From Histomonas meleagridis (lineage: Eukaryota > Parabasalia > Tritrichomonadida > Dientamoebidae), in NCBI GenBank assembly GCA_020186115.1, contig WSYJ01000060.1:1612001-1676000 (forward strand): a stretch of DNA of 64,000 nucleotides, written 5' to 3'. Positions within the stretch are counted from its first letter, which is position 1. The number at the start of each line of letters is the position of its first letter. Positions 48,443 through 58,073 of the stretch are shown piece after piece. The notes under the pieces were generated by a model. The model searched no databases. It had not been told where the DNA came from and saw only the letters and a program-made list of their open reading frames with translations. The translations under genes and the position numbers were made by a program.

Positions 48443-50038
48443 TCATTCAATTTCTGACTCAGATTCTGTATCGTATGACGATTCCCAGTATGAATCCCTT
48501 GAGACAATATGAACTTGATGTATATAAGCAACTGTCGCTATACAAGATGTGAACACGATCCACATTCCTGCTGCGGTGATCACTCCTACATAAAAGAATC
48601 CAAGCCATGCAACACGATTTGTACCATCATCAATAATTATGAAGAAATCATCGATCGAATCACCCATACCACTGGTGATCATGCGCTGTACCAGGTATCT
48701 GAAAGTTTCGAAGGAGTCATCGATGAATCCAAATGTAAATATTCCAAATAGTGAAAGTCCAGTTACAATTGGAAGAATACCAATGACAAGGTAAACAAGG
48801 CGCATTGCAGCTTCACGAAGGATGACAATGAGCTGATAAAATGGAAGATAGGATCCAAACCATTGATTTAATCGGACAAACGAAAAGAATGTTGTAACAG
48901 AAATGAATTCTATGCTGACCTGAGATGGAAATTGTGTCATAACAAGGGAGTCAGAAAAAAGATAAATTGATGATGAAATTGTAAAGATTGTGGAAATGAG
49001 ATCAATTGTCCGCCAATACCCAATAGAAAAGTGATACTGATCTTTAGTGTTAAGATGACGGTACTCAGGTGTACTCTTAACCATTTGTTGATGAGTTTTG
49101 AAACATTGATAAAGCTTGATAAGAAGGAGAATAAAGTGCAAAATAGATAAGATGATAAGCTCAAGTGAGAACCAGTAAGTGAATCGGTACATTTGGATAT
49201 CATATTTTGAAAATAATGGAATATCTGAATCTACAGCAAGGTGAAGATGTTCTCTTTTCCCTTTAGCAACGACACCATTAGAAGGTTTTTTAAAGAAATT
49301 TGTCTTTTTTGTTTGTTTCTTTTTGTTTCTTTGGAGCGGTTTCTGGCGGTTAATTTTTTTGAATTGTTTATTTGGCACTTTTTGTAAAGGAAAGCCTTCA
49401 AACGAATGATGAGAAAAACCATCATAAAACACTGAAAGGTTACAATGTTGGCTTTTCGTTGATGATTTCGCTGCAAAAAAGCTAAGGCCTTTTTTAGAAA
49501 AAAAATTGGTTTCAATTAACCATCTTGTACATCCAGTTGTAGCTTTTGCATTGGAAATGGTACGTAAATCAAGGGAAAGTTTAATGTTAGTGATATGAGT
49601 GAAAAAACCAAGATCAAGGTCATCAGGTATAGGACCTATTGTTTTTGTTCCATTAATCCAATCAATTTCACATAAAATATCCTCTGATCTAGGAGTTAAA
49701 CTTATGTTAAGAAAAGAGTTATTAAGGATATTGTAAAAATTATCATAAAGTGTATCAAAATAATCTGTAACATAATCAATCGTTGAAATAGCACTTTCAT
49801 CATCTTCTGTGTCATAATAAAAAGATTCTACAAAAACTTGTCGATGCATAAAGTAATAGTAAACTGTTGGTTCGATAATTTTAAAATAGAAAAAGAGAAG
49901 AATAAATAATTCTAATAAATGATAAATTGTAGCCCATGGAGGATTAAAGTAACGTTTCCATTTGAATTGGATTCCATAGTGCCAGAACGGATTACTTGTA
50001 GGAATTTTATGGCGAACAAATCTAAATCGAATCGCCAT
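48443..50038 (-). CDS. Mucolipin/TRPML-like cation channel
   Basis: 531 residues, six membrane helices. TM1 is at about 33-57 (WATIYHLLELFILLFFYFKI). A large lumenal loop of about 220 residues with several N-x-[ST] sites follows, then TM2 (SLELIILSILHFILLLIKLY), TM3, TM4 (FISVTTFFSFVRLNQWFGSY), TM5 (LVYLVIGILPIVTGLSLFGI), the pore segment 'VQRMITSGMGDSIDDFF' and TM6 (GVITAAGMWIVFTSCIATVA). The order and 'RLNQWFGSYLPFYQLIVIL' match mucolipins, which release Ca2+ from lysosomes. A very basic insert (about residues 230-255) and an acidic C-terminal tail (SESEIE) are lineage features. AACGTT at 50059-50064, 20 bases upstream. Confidence 0.8.
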   Translation of the reverse strand: MAIRFRFVRHKIPTSNPFWHYGIQFKWKRYFNPPWATIYHLLELFILLFFYFKIIEPTVYYYFMHRQVFVESFYYDTEDDESAISTIDYVTDYFDTLYDNFYNILNNSFLNISLTPRSEDILCEIDWINGTKTIGPIPDDLDLGFFTHITNIKLSLDLRTISNAKATTGCTRWLIETNFFSKKGLSFFAAKSSTKSQHCNLSVFYDGFSHHSFEGFPLQKVPNKQFKKINRQKPLQRNKKKQTKKTNFFKKPSNGVVAKGKREHLHLAVDSDIPLFSKYDIQMYRFTYWFSLELIILSILHFILLLIKLYQCFKTHQQMVKSTPEYRHLNTKDQYHFSIGYWRTIDLISTIFTISSSIYLFSDSLVMTQFPSQVSIEFISVTTFFSFVRLNQWFGSYLPFYQLIVILREAAMRLVYLVIGILPIVTGLSLFGIFTFGFIDDSFETFRYLVQRMITSGMGDSIDDFFIIIDDGTNRVAWLGFFYVGVITAAGMWIVFTSCIATVAYIHQVHIVSRDSYWESSYDTESESEIE

Positions 50039-50523
50039 TTGAAACGGTAAAAGATATTAACGTTCCCCAGAGCGATCAAAACCGCTTGCAAGCGGGCATA
50101 AAACGGTTTTATTTTACAACACATCACATCCAACATTCAGATTTTTCACATATTAATTTAATAAGTTATTATTTTAATGATATCAAAACAAATTACATGA
50201 AAACATTTAAACCACGAAAAACATTATAAAACAAAATTATAACAAAAATCGATTAAACAAAATTTAAAGATTATGATCACAATAAATCAAATAAAACACA
50301 AATTTAAAATAAAAAGAGTATCCAAAGAAAGTCACATAAGGATATGCAATGTTTTTTGATTCAAAAATCCTTCAAGAATCGAATTTTTCAATTTGAAAAA
50401 ATGTCAAAAGAAATTATTCATCGAATGAATTTTTCATTTTTTTTTTCACATCAAAGTATATAAAAACAGAAATCGTATTCAAAGATTTAATTTCTTTTAT
50501 AAACGAAAACTTTTTTTTTGACG
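50039..50523. other. Divergent intergenic region, TRPML-like and DOCK genes
   Basis: 485 bases with AACG boxes near 50043 and 50059 for the minus-strand gene. A T-run (50508-50519) precedes the DOCK start. No gene seen. Confidence 0.4.
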
Positions 50524-53500
50524 ATGGCTTTGTTCCATTTTTTGTTTTTCGGAGTAAAGCATTCGAATCCGGGTAATCCACAGAATGTTTGGGGCACTCC
50601 CTCTTTATTCAATAAACCAATCAAATTTCAAAACAGTTCTAAAAACACAAAAATGTCGTGGACTAAATATGAAGAGAAAGCAACAGCGATTCACCCGTTT
50701 ACCCCTGCCCAAGACGAACACCTAAAGGTTTTAACTGGTGACCGATTGGAAATCACCGAGAAAAACGGCAGATGGGTCAAGTGTAAAAATCTCGAGACAT
50801 CATGTGTCGGTATCTGTCCCATTCAATGTCTTCAAATCGCAAGTCAGAACCCACAAGACAACTTCAGCCTTCTGGGCGTAGAAGTTCAATATTTATTTGA
50901 TTACATTTTCAAAACTTATTTCCCAACCAAAAGTCCCAACGAAAACGATATGCACATACTCGACCTTGTCAAGAAAGTTCAGTCATGTTATCCACCAACA
51001 GAATCGACGCGTGTTCAATTAGCATTATCTATCGATGATCTTCGTTCAGCACTTGGACTTACACAGTTCCAACGCGATCAATTCGGTAATGTCATTACTA
51101 CGCACACTACTACCAAATCGTTATTTTCATCTGATTCGTCCAAAGATATAAATAAGACCAAATCAGCGTATACATCGCAGCTAGAAGTCACGTTAAGTTT
51201 CACGTATACATTTAACACTGAACTTCGACTTTGTTTTCGATTATATGATAAGCAAAAGAATGAAGTTTTAAGTGCGCCAGCCGACATATTTTTACCAGCG
51301 AATTGCGAAGAGAAACAAACGCTTAAATTCATTAACATTGAGAAGAATAATTTTTCATCGACCGCAATTGTATGTCGAGCATTTGGTATCACGAAACCAG
51401 GCGAAGGAATCCCCGATTTATATGAATATAAAGGAATTGCAGCATCGATGTTACAACCACCAAAAGATTTCCATACAAGTGCTGACCAACATTTACAATT
51501 ACAATTTCATTCGATGAATGAAATCTCACAAATAGATTCAGTCGATGCAATTCTTAATTCAACATTTGGTGAAAATGATATTTCTCCTTTAAGTGTCCAA
51601 GTTAATTTTCTTGAGTATATTGATAAAGCTAAGAATGTAACAGAAAGTAATGTAATACCAACTTTAAGTATACCACAAAACATTTCTACTTCATTAGATG
51701 CTAATTATACATATGTCCGAATACATTTATTACATCATAAAACTAAATTAAAGAAAACACGTGTCGTATTACGTGTATTAGATATTGAAAAAAAGGAATA
51801 TATAAATTGTTTCGAACATACATCAGATCCAAGTGTCTTTCCAAGTGTAGTTCAAAAAGGTTCGACTGATATGAAAATTGATGAAATAGCTGCAATTAAA
51901 TTAGATAAGAATTCCGATTTATCTAAATGGATAATGATATTTGAAGTACAACGACCTAATAAAGGTCAAGTACATCTTTCATCATATGCTATTGAATCAT
52001 TATTAAATAATGATAATACATTAAATGAATCAAAAGATAAGAAATTAACATTAAATAAACCTACTGCACAAGTAATGACACCAGAAGATTATATTAATCA
52101 ATTCATTAATACAAAGACTAAATCAACTGGTACTGGTGGTGATTTAAATATATCAATTACTTCTGTATCAACTGATTTCACTAAGAACCCAACAATTTAT
52201 AAGATATTACATTGGAAAGATCATGTACAAGAACTTGAAGAAGATAATGTTGAAACACCTAAAGATATTGAACAAGTTACATTATCAATATTTATGAATC
52301 GAATATTTATAAATTTAGCGGAAATGATGATATCAAAGAATCCAAAACTTGAACAATTTTCGACTAATTTCTTTGTTAAAACTTTATATGAAATTGATCA
52401 AAGTAAGTCACAATTATTTAAATCATTTTTCGATGGATTTATTGAAACCCAATTTAATCCGAATAATACTGTTTTATCTAATTTACATACATTATTCATG
52501 AAATATATTGCAGATGCATTACCTTCAAGTTCTGATAATAAGAATAATAATAATGGTGATGAATATTCATTAGGTGATTGTAAAATATGTTGTCGATGTT
52601 TATTCCATATTTTATCAATCATTTCTGCTTCATTAAAGATGAATACTGAAATCAAAAATGAAAATCAATTTAAAGAATCAGTTAAAATCATCTTTCAAAG
52701 ATTAGGTATATTAATGTCAATTGAAGATAAAACTATGATTGTCTTTAAATCATTTGTAGCTCGATCATTTCCAATGTTATGTGATATAGCTTTAGGTTAT
52801 TTCCAACAAAATGAACGTATTAAATTAGTCATTGATTTCTTTAATGCTAATGCATTTAAATCTGATACTAATGATGATATAGTTAAACAAACACGTGCTA
52901 ATAAGTTAAGATTAATTAGTGGTTCTGTAGAAGCTCAATTCTTTTCAGAAGAAATAAATCGGAAACAATTATTACCAATGATTATTAAAGATTTGATAGA
53001 ATTAAATCAAGGAAACTTTCAACAATTTATATTCCCAATAATTCAAAATATATTTTTCTTATTAAAATCAACTTCTTCATGTTTCCAAAATGCTATAACA
53101 CCATTAGCACATTTTTTAGAAGATATCATACAAAACAAAGAAGATTTTAACTTCTTAATATTATTTTTATATTTTTCAAAGTTAAATATAATTAAAAATA
53201 CCATCTTAAAATCAAAAGATAAAATTACTACTTATAATTCATTATTAAATATAGTATTAACTGTAGTTAAATCAAATCCTCCAACTTATTTATTTTATGT
53301 TTGTTCTACTGTATTTACTAATTTAATATCATTTTCTCAAATGCCTGAATTTGATTTTGTACAAAGTACATTAGATAAATTAATTGAAATCATTGCAGCA
53401 TTCTTTAATGAATTCTTACGATTTAATATGTCATTAGATAAATGTGATCAAAACTTCTTCCAACAAATTTATTGTCCTAATTTAGGACCAATTGCATCAA

Positions 53501-55221
53501 TATTACCAAAATTAATGAAATCTATGTCTCGAAGTAAATTTAGTTCTGATGTCTTTTTACCATTATTCCATTTTTATATTAATCAAGAAGATTCACAAAC
53601 ACGTTCAAGTGTTATAGATAGTTTCCAATTAATATTAGAAAATGATTATAATGATCGTCGTAATTTCTCTCGATCTGTTAATGCTTGTATCCATGCAATG
53701 GATGCTATTAGTAATAGTGAGAATGAGAAACTTTTAGATTTAATTACATTATTTGATCAAACTAAACCTAAAGTTAAGAAACAAGGTTCAGATTTATTCT
53801 TTAATAATTTGAATTTATTTGCACAATATATTTATGATTTAGGTCGATATCCTAATCAAAGACAATATGAAGATGAACGTACCACAGCTATTATTTCAGT
53901 ATTAAATTCATGTCGTAATAATAATGACTTTCAATTATTCCCACATTTTGCTTCTAAATTATATGAATTACATATTAACTTAGGGAATAAAGTTGAAGCA
54001 GCTGAAGCTTTAATCGAATGTAGTAAAATATTAAAATGGGATGATCGAGAACATGTATCTGAAGGTCATGGATTCCCAGAACAAGAGAAACGAGAACGTA
54101 AAAGATTAATATTACATAAAGCTGTCGAATTATATATAGAATCAGAGTTTTATGAAAAGGCTTTAGAAGTATTAGAAGAATTATTAAAGTATTATCAAGA
54201 TTATGAAGAAAATCAAATTAAAATATCAGAAGTATATGAATTAGAAAGTAAATGTTATGATTTAATATGTAATCAAGAACGTAATATATTAAATCGATTT
54301 TATGGCGTTAAGTTTTATGGTTCTAAATTCGATACTTATTTCAAAGATAAAACTTTCGTTTATCGAAGAAATGGTTTCTTTATGAATGATCAAATGATGA
54401 GAGATTTAAAGGATAAATTCCCTGAAGCTAAAGTCGATCCTAAACCTCCTTCTGATGAAGATTTAAAGGATCCAAATTTATATTATATTTATGTGTTTAA
54501 TTTAAAGCCAAAAGATTTAGATAATTTCGATTGTTATATGCCTCAAAGTACTTTAATGGTTAAAAGTTGTTGTAATATTCAAGAGTTTTATAGTGAAACT
54601 CCAATCCGTATTAAACGTGAAGGGAATTATGGTGAATTTGCTGAATGGCATCGAAATGTTATCACGTATAATACTGAAATGCCTTTACAAGGGATTGCTA
54701 GACGTTCAACAGTGATAAAGACTTCTCCTGTGAAAGTTATGTCACCAATAGAATGCGCTATTTATGATACAAATCAAAAGACTTTGGAATTAATGCAAAA
54801 GGCTTGTATGTATTGGAGATGTATCCGATTTAAGTTGAAATTTAACGCAGTTGCTGTTTCGTCTTTCTCAATGTTACAAAATGGTATCGTAAACGCAGCT
54901 GTAAATGGTGGTACAAAGATCTTTCAAGAATTGTTCTTGGAAAGCGACTTAAGATTAGAAAAAATTAATCAATTAAATGCACAAAAATTAAAGGACGCAT
55001 TCGCAGATCAATTAAAGGCTGTAAACTTCGCATTACAAGTACATTATATAGTGAAAAGTGCACAATATAATGAATTACATCAAAATATTGTAGAGAATTT
55101 TGAAGAAATGAAAAAACAAATGGAAAAGGCGATAGGAACAATTAACTTAACTGAAAGAGCTACAATGTTCGAAATTCCACCAACTGATTTCTTCGAGGCA
55201 CCGCTAGATAAGGGAGAATAA
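50524..55221 (+). CDS. DOCK-family guanine nucleotide exchange factor
   Basis: Up to 1565 residues. A second candidate ATG at 50653 (MSWTKYEEKATAIHPFTPAQ) directly precedes the SH3 domain and may be the true start. SH3 runs from about 50 to 105 ('LKVLTGDRLEITEKNGRWVK'). A DHR-1/C2-like region lies at about 390-500 ('LDANYTYVRIHLLHHKTKLK'), and a long helical middle follows. DHR-2 is at about 1180-1550, with the signature 'NRFYGVKFYGSKFDTYFKDK' + TFVYRRNGFF and 'TMFEIPPTDFFEAPL' near the end. DOCK proteins activate Rac/Cdc42-type GTPases, usually with ELMO, to drive actin remodelling. From about 51.5 kb on codon choice becomes markedly more AT-rich than in the SH3 part. Confidence 0.92.
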   Translation: MALFHFLFFGVKHSNPGNPQNVWGTPSLFNKPIKFQNSSKNTKMSWTKYEEKATAIHPFTPAQDEHLKVLTGDRLEITEKNGRWVKCKNLETSCVGICPIQCLQIASQNPQDNFSLLGVEVQYLFDYIFKTYFPTKSPNENDMHILDLVKKVQSCYPPTESTRVQLALSIDDLRSALGLTQFQRDQFGNVITTHTTTKSLFSSDSSKDINKTKSAYTSQLEVTLSFTYTFNTELRLCFRLYDKQKNEVLSAPADIFLPANCEEKQTLKFINIEKNNFSSTAIVCRAFGITKPGEGIPDLYEYKGIAASMLQPPKDFHTSADQHLQLQFHSMNEISQIDSVDAILNSTFGENDISPLSVQVNFLEYIDKAKNVTESNVIPTLSIPQNISTSLDANYTYVRIHLLHHKTKLKKTRVVLRVLDIEKKEYINCFEHTSDPSVFPSVVQKGSTDMKIDEIAAIKLDKNSDLSKWIMIFEVQRPNKGQVHLSSYAIESLLNNDNTLNESKDKKLTLNKPTAQVMTPEDYINQFINTKTKSTGTGGDLNISITSVSTDFTKNPTIYKILHWKDHVQELEEDNVETPKDIEQVTLSIFMNRIFINLAEMMISKNPKLEQFSTNFFVKTLYEIDQSKSQLFKSFFDGFIETQFNPNNTVLSNLHTLFMKYIADALPSSSDNKNNNNGDEYSLGDCKICCRCLFHILSIISASLKMNTEIKNENQFKESVKIIFQRLGILMSIEDKTMIVFKSFVARSFPMLCDIALGYFQQNERIKLVIDFFNANAFKSDTNDDIVKQTRANKLRLISGSVEAQFFSEEINRKQLLPMIIKDLIELNQGNFQQFIFPIIQNIFFLLKSTSSCFQNAITPLAHFLEDIIQNKEDFNFLILFLYFSKLNIIKNTILKSKDKITTYNSLLNIVLTVVKSNPPTYLFYVCSTVFTNLISFSQMPEFDFVQSTLDKLIEIIAAFFNEFLRFNMSLDKCDQNFFQQIYCPNLGPIASILPKLMKSMSRSKFSSDVFLPLFHFYINQEDSQTRSSVIDSFQLILENDYNDRRNFSRSVNACIHAMDAISNSENEKLLDLITLFDQTKPKVKKQGSDLFFNNLNLFAQYIYDLGRYPNQRQYEDERTTAIISVLNSCRNNNDFQLFPHFASKLYELHINLGNKVEAAEALIECSKILKWDDREHVSEGHGFPEQEKRERKRLILHKAVELYIESEFYEKALEVLEELLKYYQDYEENQIKISEVYELESKCYDLICNQERNILNRFYGVKFYGSKFDTYFKDKTFVYRRNGFFMNDQMMRDLKDKFPEAKVDPKPPSDEDLKDPNLYYIYVFNLKPKDLDNFDCYMPQSTLMVKSCCNIQEFYSETPIRIKREGNYGEFAEWHRNVITYNTEMPLQGIARRSTVIKTSPVKVMSPIECAIYDTNQKTLELMQKACMYWRCIRFKLKFNAVAVSSFSMLQNGIVNAAVNGGTKIFQELFLESDLRLEKINQLNAQKLKDAFADQLKAVNFALQVHYIVKSAQYNELHQNIVENFEEMKKQMEKAIGTINLTERATMFEIPPTDFFEAPLDKGE

Positions 55222-55817
55222 AAATAGCGAAAATATTTAATTACGTTTTGATTCGATTTTGTATTAAGTTTTCGGTTAGTCGATCGATTGTGAGCTTTAC
55301 TCATAACTTCTACGTAATTTGTTCGGCATATGAATTGAATATGTTTGTTTGAAAAATCAGCGGTTTTGATCGTTTCATAGACAAGCTGTAATAATATGTT
55401 GTATATATTAATATCTTAAAGAATTTATTATTGAATACAATAAGTGATATGAAAAAACCATACTGTAACATTTAGATAAATTTGAAAATTCAAAGGATGT
55501 AAACAATCAAAATATTATCACCTTTAGATAAAATAATTTCTTAATATTTGGGAATGAATTATTGACAGAAATGATTCATTCAAAATACATCTTCAAATTA
55601 ATAAGAAATCTATAAGAGAGAATGGACATTTGGTAACATTATTGTGACTTGTGATATGAAAAAACAACTCAGATATACCCCAATATGGAGGCTATATATA
55701 TACCCTAGGGTAGGAGCAGCTCGAACTGAAATTTTTACCGGTTTTGAAACAAAAAGTTAGCAGAAAGTGAAATGATTTTGCTAACTTTATTTTAACATTT
55801 GATAGAACCGTTTAAAG
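55222..55817. other. Intergenic region
   Basis: 596 bases without a gene. It contains the perfect palindrome TACCCTAGGGTA (about 55702-55713) and, 4 bases before the next ATG, CCGTTTAA (55808-55815, AACGG on the other strand). Confidence 0.4.
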
Positions 55818-57626
55818 ATGTCTGATGTATCTGAAGCTAGCGAAATTATCGTAGAAAAATCATCATCAAGTGACAGCTCAAACTCCGAGTCAGAAAAAGA
55901 AAAGGAAAAAGAAGAACCAAAAGTTGTTGAAAAACATGAGCATAAACGTCATCGAACAAAAAATGGTAAAAGACAAGGTGAATCAGGGGAAAGAAGGAAA
56001 AAACATAGAAGGTCAAAAGTTAATCATTCTGACGAAAACCAAAAATCAAATCCACCTTCACAATCGAAACTTCAAGAAGTTGAAACGCATAAATCATCAT
56101 CAAGCTCTTCTTCTTCTGATGTTGAATCATCGAAGCCAAAATCAAAAAGTAGCAAAAGAAAGAAAGTCGATTTCACACCAACACGCCAACGACGTGGTAG
56201 TGAAGGACGTGTTTCTTTTGCTGTTAATGCTAAAGCACCATCACAAGCTGTAGCCAAAGCCACCAAATCCGAAAAACCAGAAAAGTTACCAGATACCCCA
56301 CATGAAGAACTTAACTCCATCTTTAAAGAAATCATTATGAACCACGATTACATCATAGATCAAATGAAGGAAGCTGAAAATCAACTCAAATCCAATCCCC
56401 GAGATTCTCTTGAATCGCAACATCGTTTCATCAAGGACTTTTTCAACGACCTCCAGAACCGTATTACTGATGCCGCTACCACATTCACCCAAAAAGTCGA
56501 TGAACGCCAAAAAGAAGTTATTGAAATTGGAAATCAACTCAAAATCATTGAAAGCCAATTCAAAGCAGCACGTGACGAATCCCTAGAAACAGCTCTTGAC
56601 CGTACACGCGGTGCATTTCCCTCATCAAAAATTTCCGAAATGCCAAAACTGCAAACGGTCTCCAAACCGTCGACCATTTATTTGTTTCCTTACAATGTAC
56701 GAATCCGAAGCAAGATAACACCACCATTAAAGAGCATTGAGAACCTTTCTGTTAGTGACTTAATAAAAGTTACTGACGAACCTAAAAAACAAAAGTTCCA
56801 ATCTCCATTAGATTTCTTTTCACCAAAACACATATATCAAAAATGCGATCCATTTGCGCCAGTGAGCATTATAGAGACTCGCGCTATGTATGTTCCAGAT
56901 AATATGGTGCTCGATGAATTTGCACCAGATAATGATAACTCGGAAACATCTGATGAAAACGCAGAACCTAAACCACAACAACAAAATGTTGCGGAGGAAG
57001 TGAAAGAAAATGAAAACGAAGAATCAAAAGGAAGAAAAGGCAAAAAGAAAATTATTAAGAAAAATAATTCTAATAATAATAACAAAGACAAAAGAGAAGC
57101 AAAGAAACCAAAGAAAAGACTCGGTAAAAAGAAACACGAAGAAGAAAAGGATAAAAAAGTTGAAGAAGAACGTAAAATCGAAGAAGAGCAAAAAATTGCT
57201 GAAGAAAAGAGAATCGAAGAACAGCAAAAGGCTGAAGAAGAGCAGAAAATTGCTGAAGAACAAAAAGCTGAAGAAGAACAGAAAGTTGCTGAAGAGCATA
57301 AAGCTGAAGAAGAGCAGAAAATTGCTGAAGAACAAAAAGCTGAAGAAGAACAGAAAGTTGCTGAAGAGCATAAAGCTGAAGAAGAGCAGAAAATTGCTGA
57401 AGAACAAAAAGCTGAAGAAGAGCAGAAAGTTGCTGAGGAAGAGCACGAAGATGAAGAAGAGAATGACGAGAAAAGCCAAAAAGAAACTTCAGCTGATGAA
57501 GAAAACAAATCGGATGATAATGAAAATGAGAATTCGACGTCATCTGATAACTCGTCGTCTTCGGATGACTCTTCGTCCTCAGGTTCAAGTGGAACAAGCA
57601 GCGACGACAGCGATTCTGATGAGTAA
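55818..57626 (+). CDS. Acidic/basic low-complexity protein with KEKE repeats
   Basis: 602 residues. The N-terminus (1-160) alternates acidic Ser blocks with Lys/Arg clusters (KHEHKRHRTKNGKR) and includes 'GRVSFAVNAK', an R-V-x-F site that could dock PP1. Residues about 165-390 are the only ordered-looking part (helices 'LNSIFKEIIMNHDYIIDQMK', 'HRFIKDFFNDLQNRI', then a Pro-rich beta-like section 'STIYLFPYNVRIRSKITPPL'). The rest is KKIIKKNN, then EEQKIAEEQKAEEEQKVAEE repeats and a Ser/Asp-rich end (SSSDDSSSSGSSGTSSDDSD). A nuclear or scaffold role is plausible. Family not identified. Long frames on the other strand here are repeat shadows. Confidence 0.75.
   Translation: MSDVSEASEIIVEKSSSSDSSNSESEKEKEKEEPKVVEKHEHKRHRTKNGKRQGESGERRKKHRRSKVNHSDENQKSNPPSQSKLQEVETHKSSSSSSSSDVESSKPKSKSSKRKKVDFTPTRQRRGSEGRVSFAVNAKAPSQAVAKATKSEKPEKLPDTPHEELNSIFKEIIMNHDYIIDQMKEAENQLKSNPRDSLESQHRFIKDFFNDLQNRITDAATTFTQKVDERQKEVIEIGNQLKIIESQFKAARDESLETALDRTRGAFPSSKISEMPKLQTVSKPSTIYLFPYNVRIRSKITPPLKSIENLSVSDLIKVTDEPKKQKFQSPLDFFSPKHIYQKCDPFAPVSIIETRAMYVPDNMVLDEFAPDNDNSETSDENAEPKPQQQNVAEEVKENENEESKGRKGKKKIIKKNNSNNNNKDKREAKKPKKRLGKKKHEEEKDKKVEEERKIEEEQKIAEEKRIEEQQKAEEEQKIAEEQKAEEEQKVAEEHKAEEEQKIAEEQKAEEEQKVAEEHKAEEEQKIAEEQKAEEEQKVAEEEHEDEEENDEKSQKETSADEENKSDDNENENSTSSDNSSSSDDSSSSGSSGTSSDDSDSDE
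57231..57446 (+). repeat. 72-bp tandem repeat (24 codons, three copies)
   Basis: Units start GCTGAAGAAGAGCAGAAAAT at 57231, 57303 and 57375, nearly identical, each encoding AEEEQKIAEEQKAEEEQKVA + EEHK. Confidence 0.85.
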
Positions 57627-58073
57627 ATTTAATTTTTGAACATTTTTAATCAAATTCCAAACAATTTTTTATGGGGCAAATGCACTTTTCCCATACCAGA
57701 TATTTTTTAGTAAAAAATTTTATTGTTAAAATTGTTTTTATAAAAAATTATAAAGATGAAAAGTTATTATCGTTTATGACTTATTTAATTTTTTATTGAC
57801 ATTTTTGTAGATACATCAATAAAAAAATTATTCATTATTTTACTTTTGAAATTATTTAACTAATAATAACTAGATGTGAAACCATGAAATAAAATTGTTA
57901 CTCCGATACAAATTATTTGTTTTTTTTTTAATGGATATCATAATTTATTAAAATGATTTCATCTTCATAATGAGTGTTTTTCCTATTTACAACTTTGTCA
58001 ATTTTCGTACCAGAGATATTTATATTCAATTTTTTATGTCATTTATTTCTATTCAATTTATCCTCTTTGGGAA
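57627..58073. other. Intergenic region
   Basis: 447 AT-rich bases. Short frames at 57970-58167 overlap the next gene's start out of frame. Nothing supported. Confidence 0.4.

Noticed and set aside
56837-57597. Ser/Cys- and Leu/Phe-rich minus-strand frames opposite the KEKE repeats
   Set aside because: Shadows of GAAGAA-type repeats; the plus-strand protein has an ordered domain in frame.
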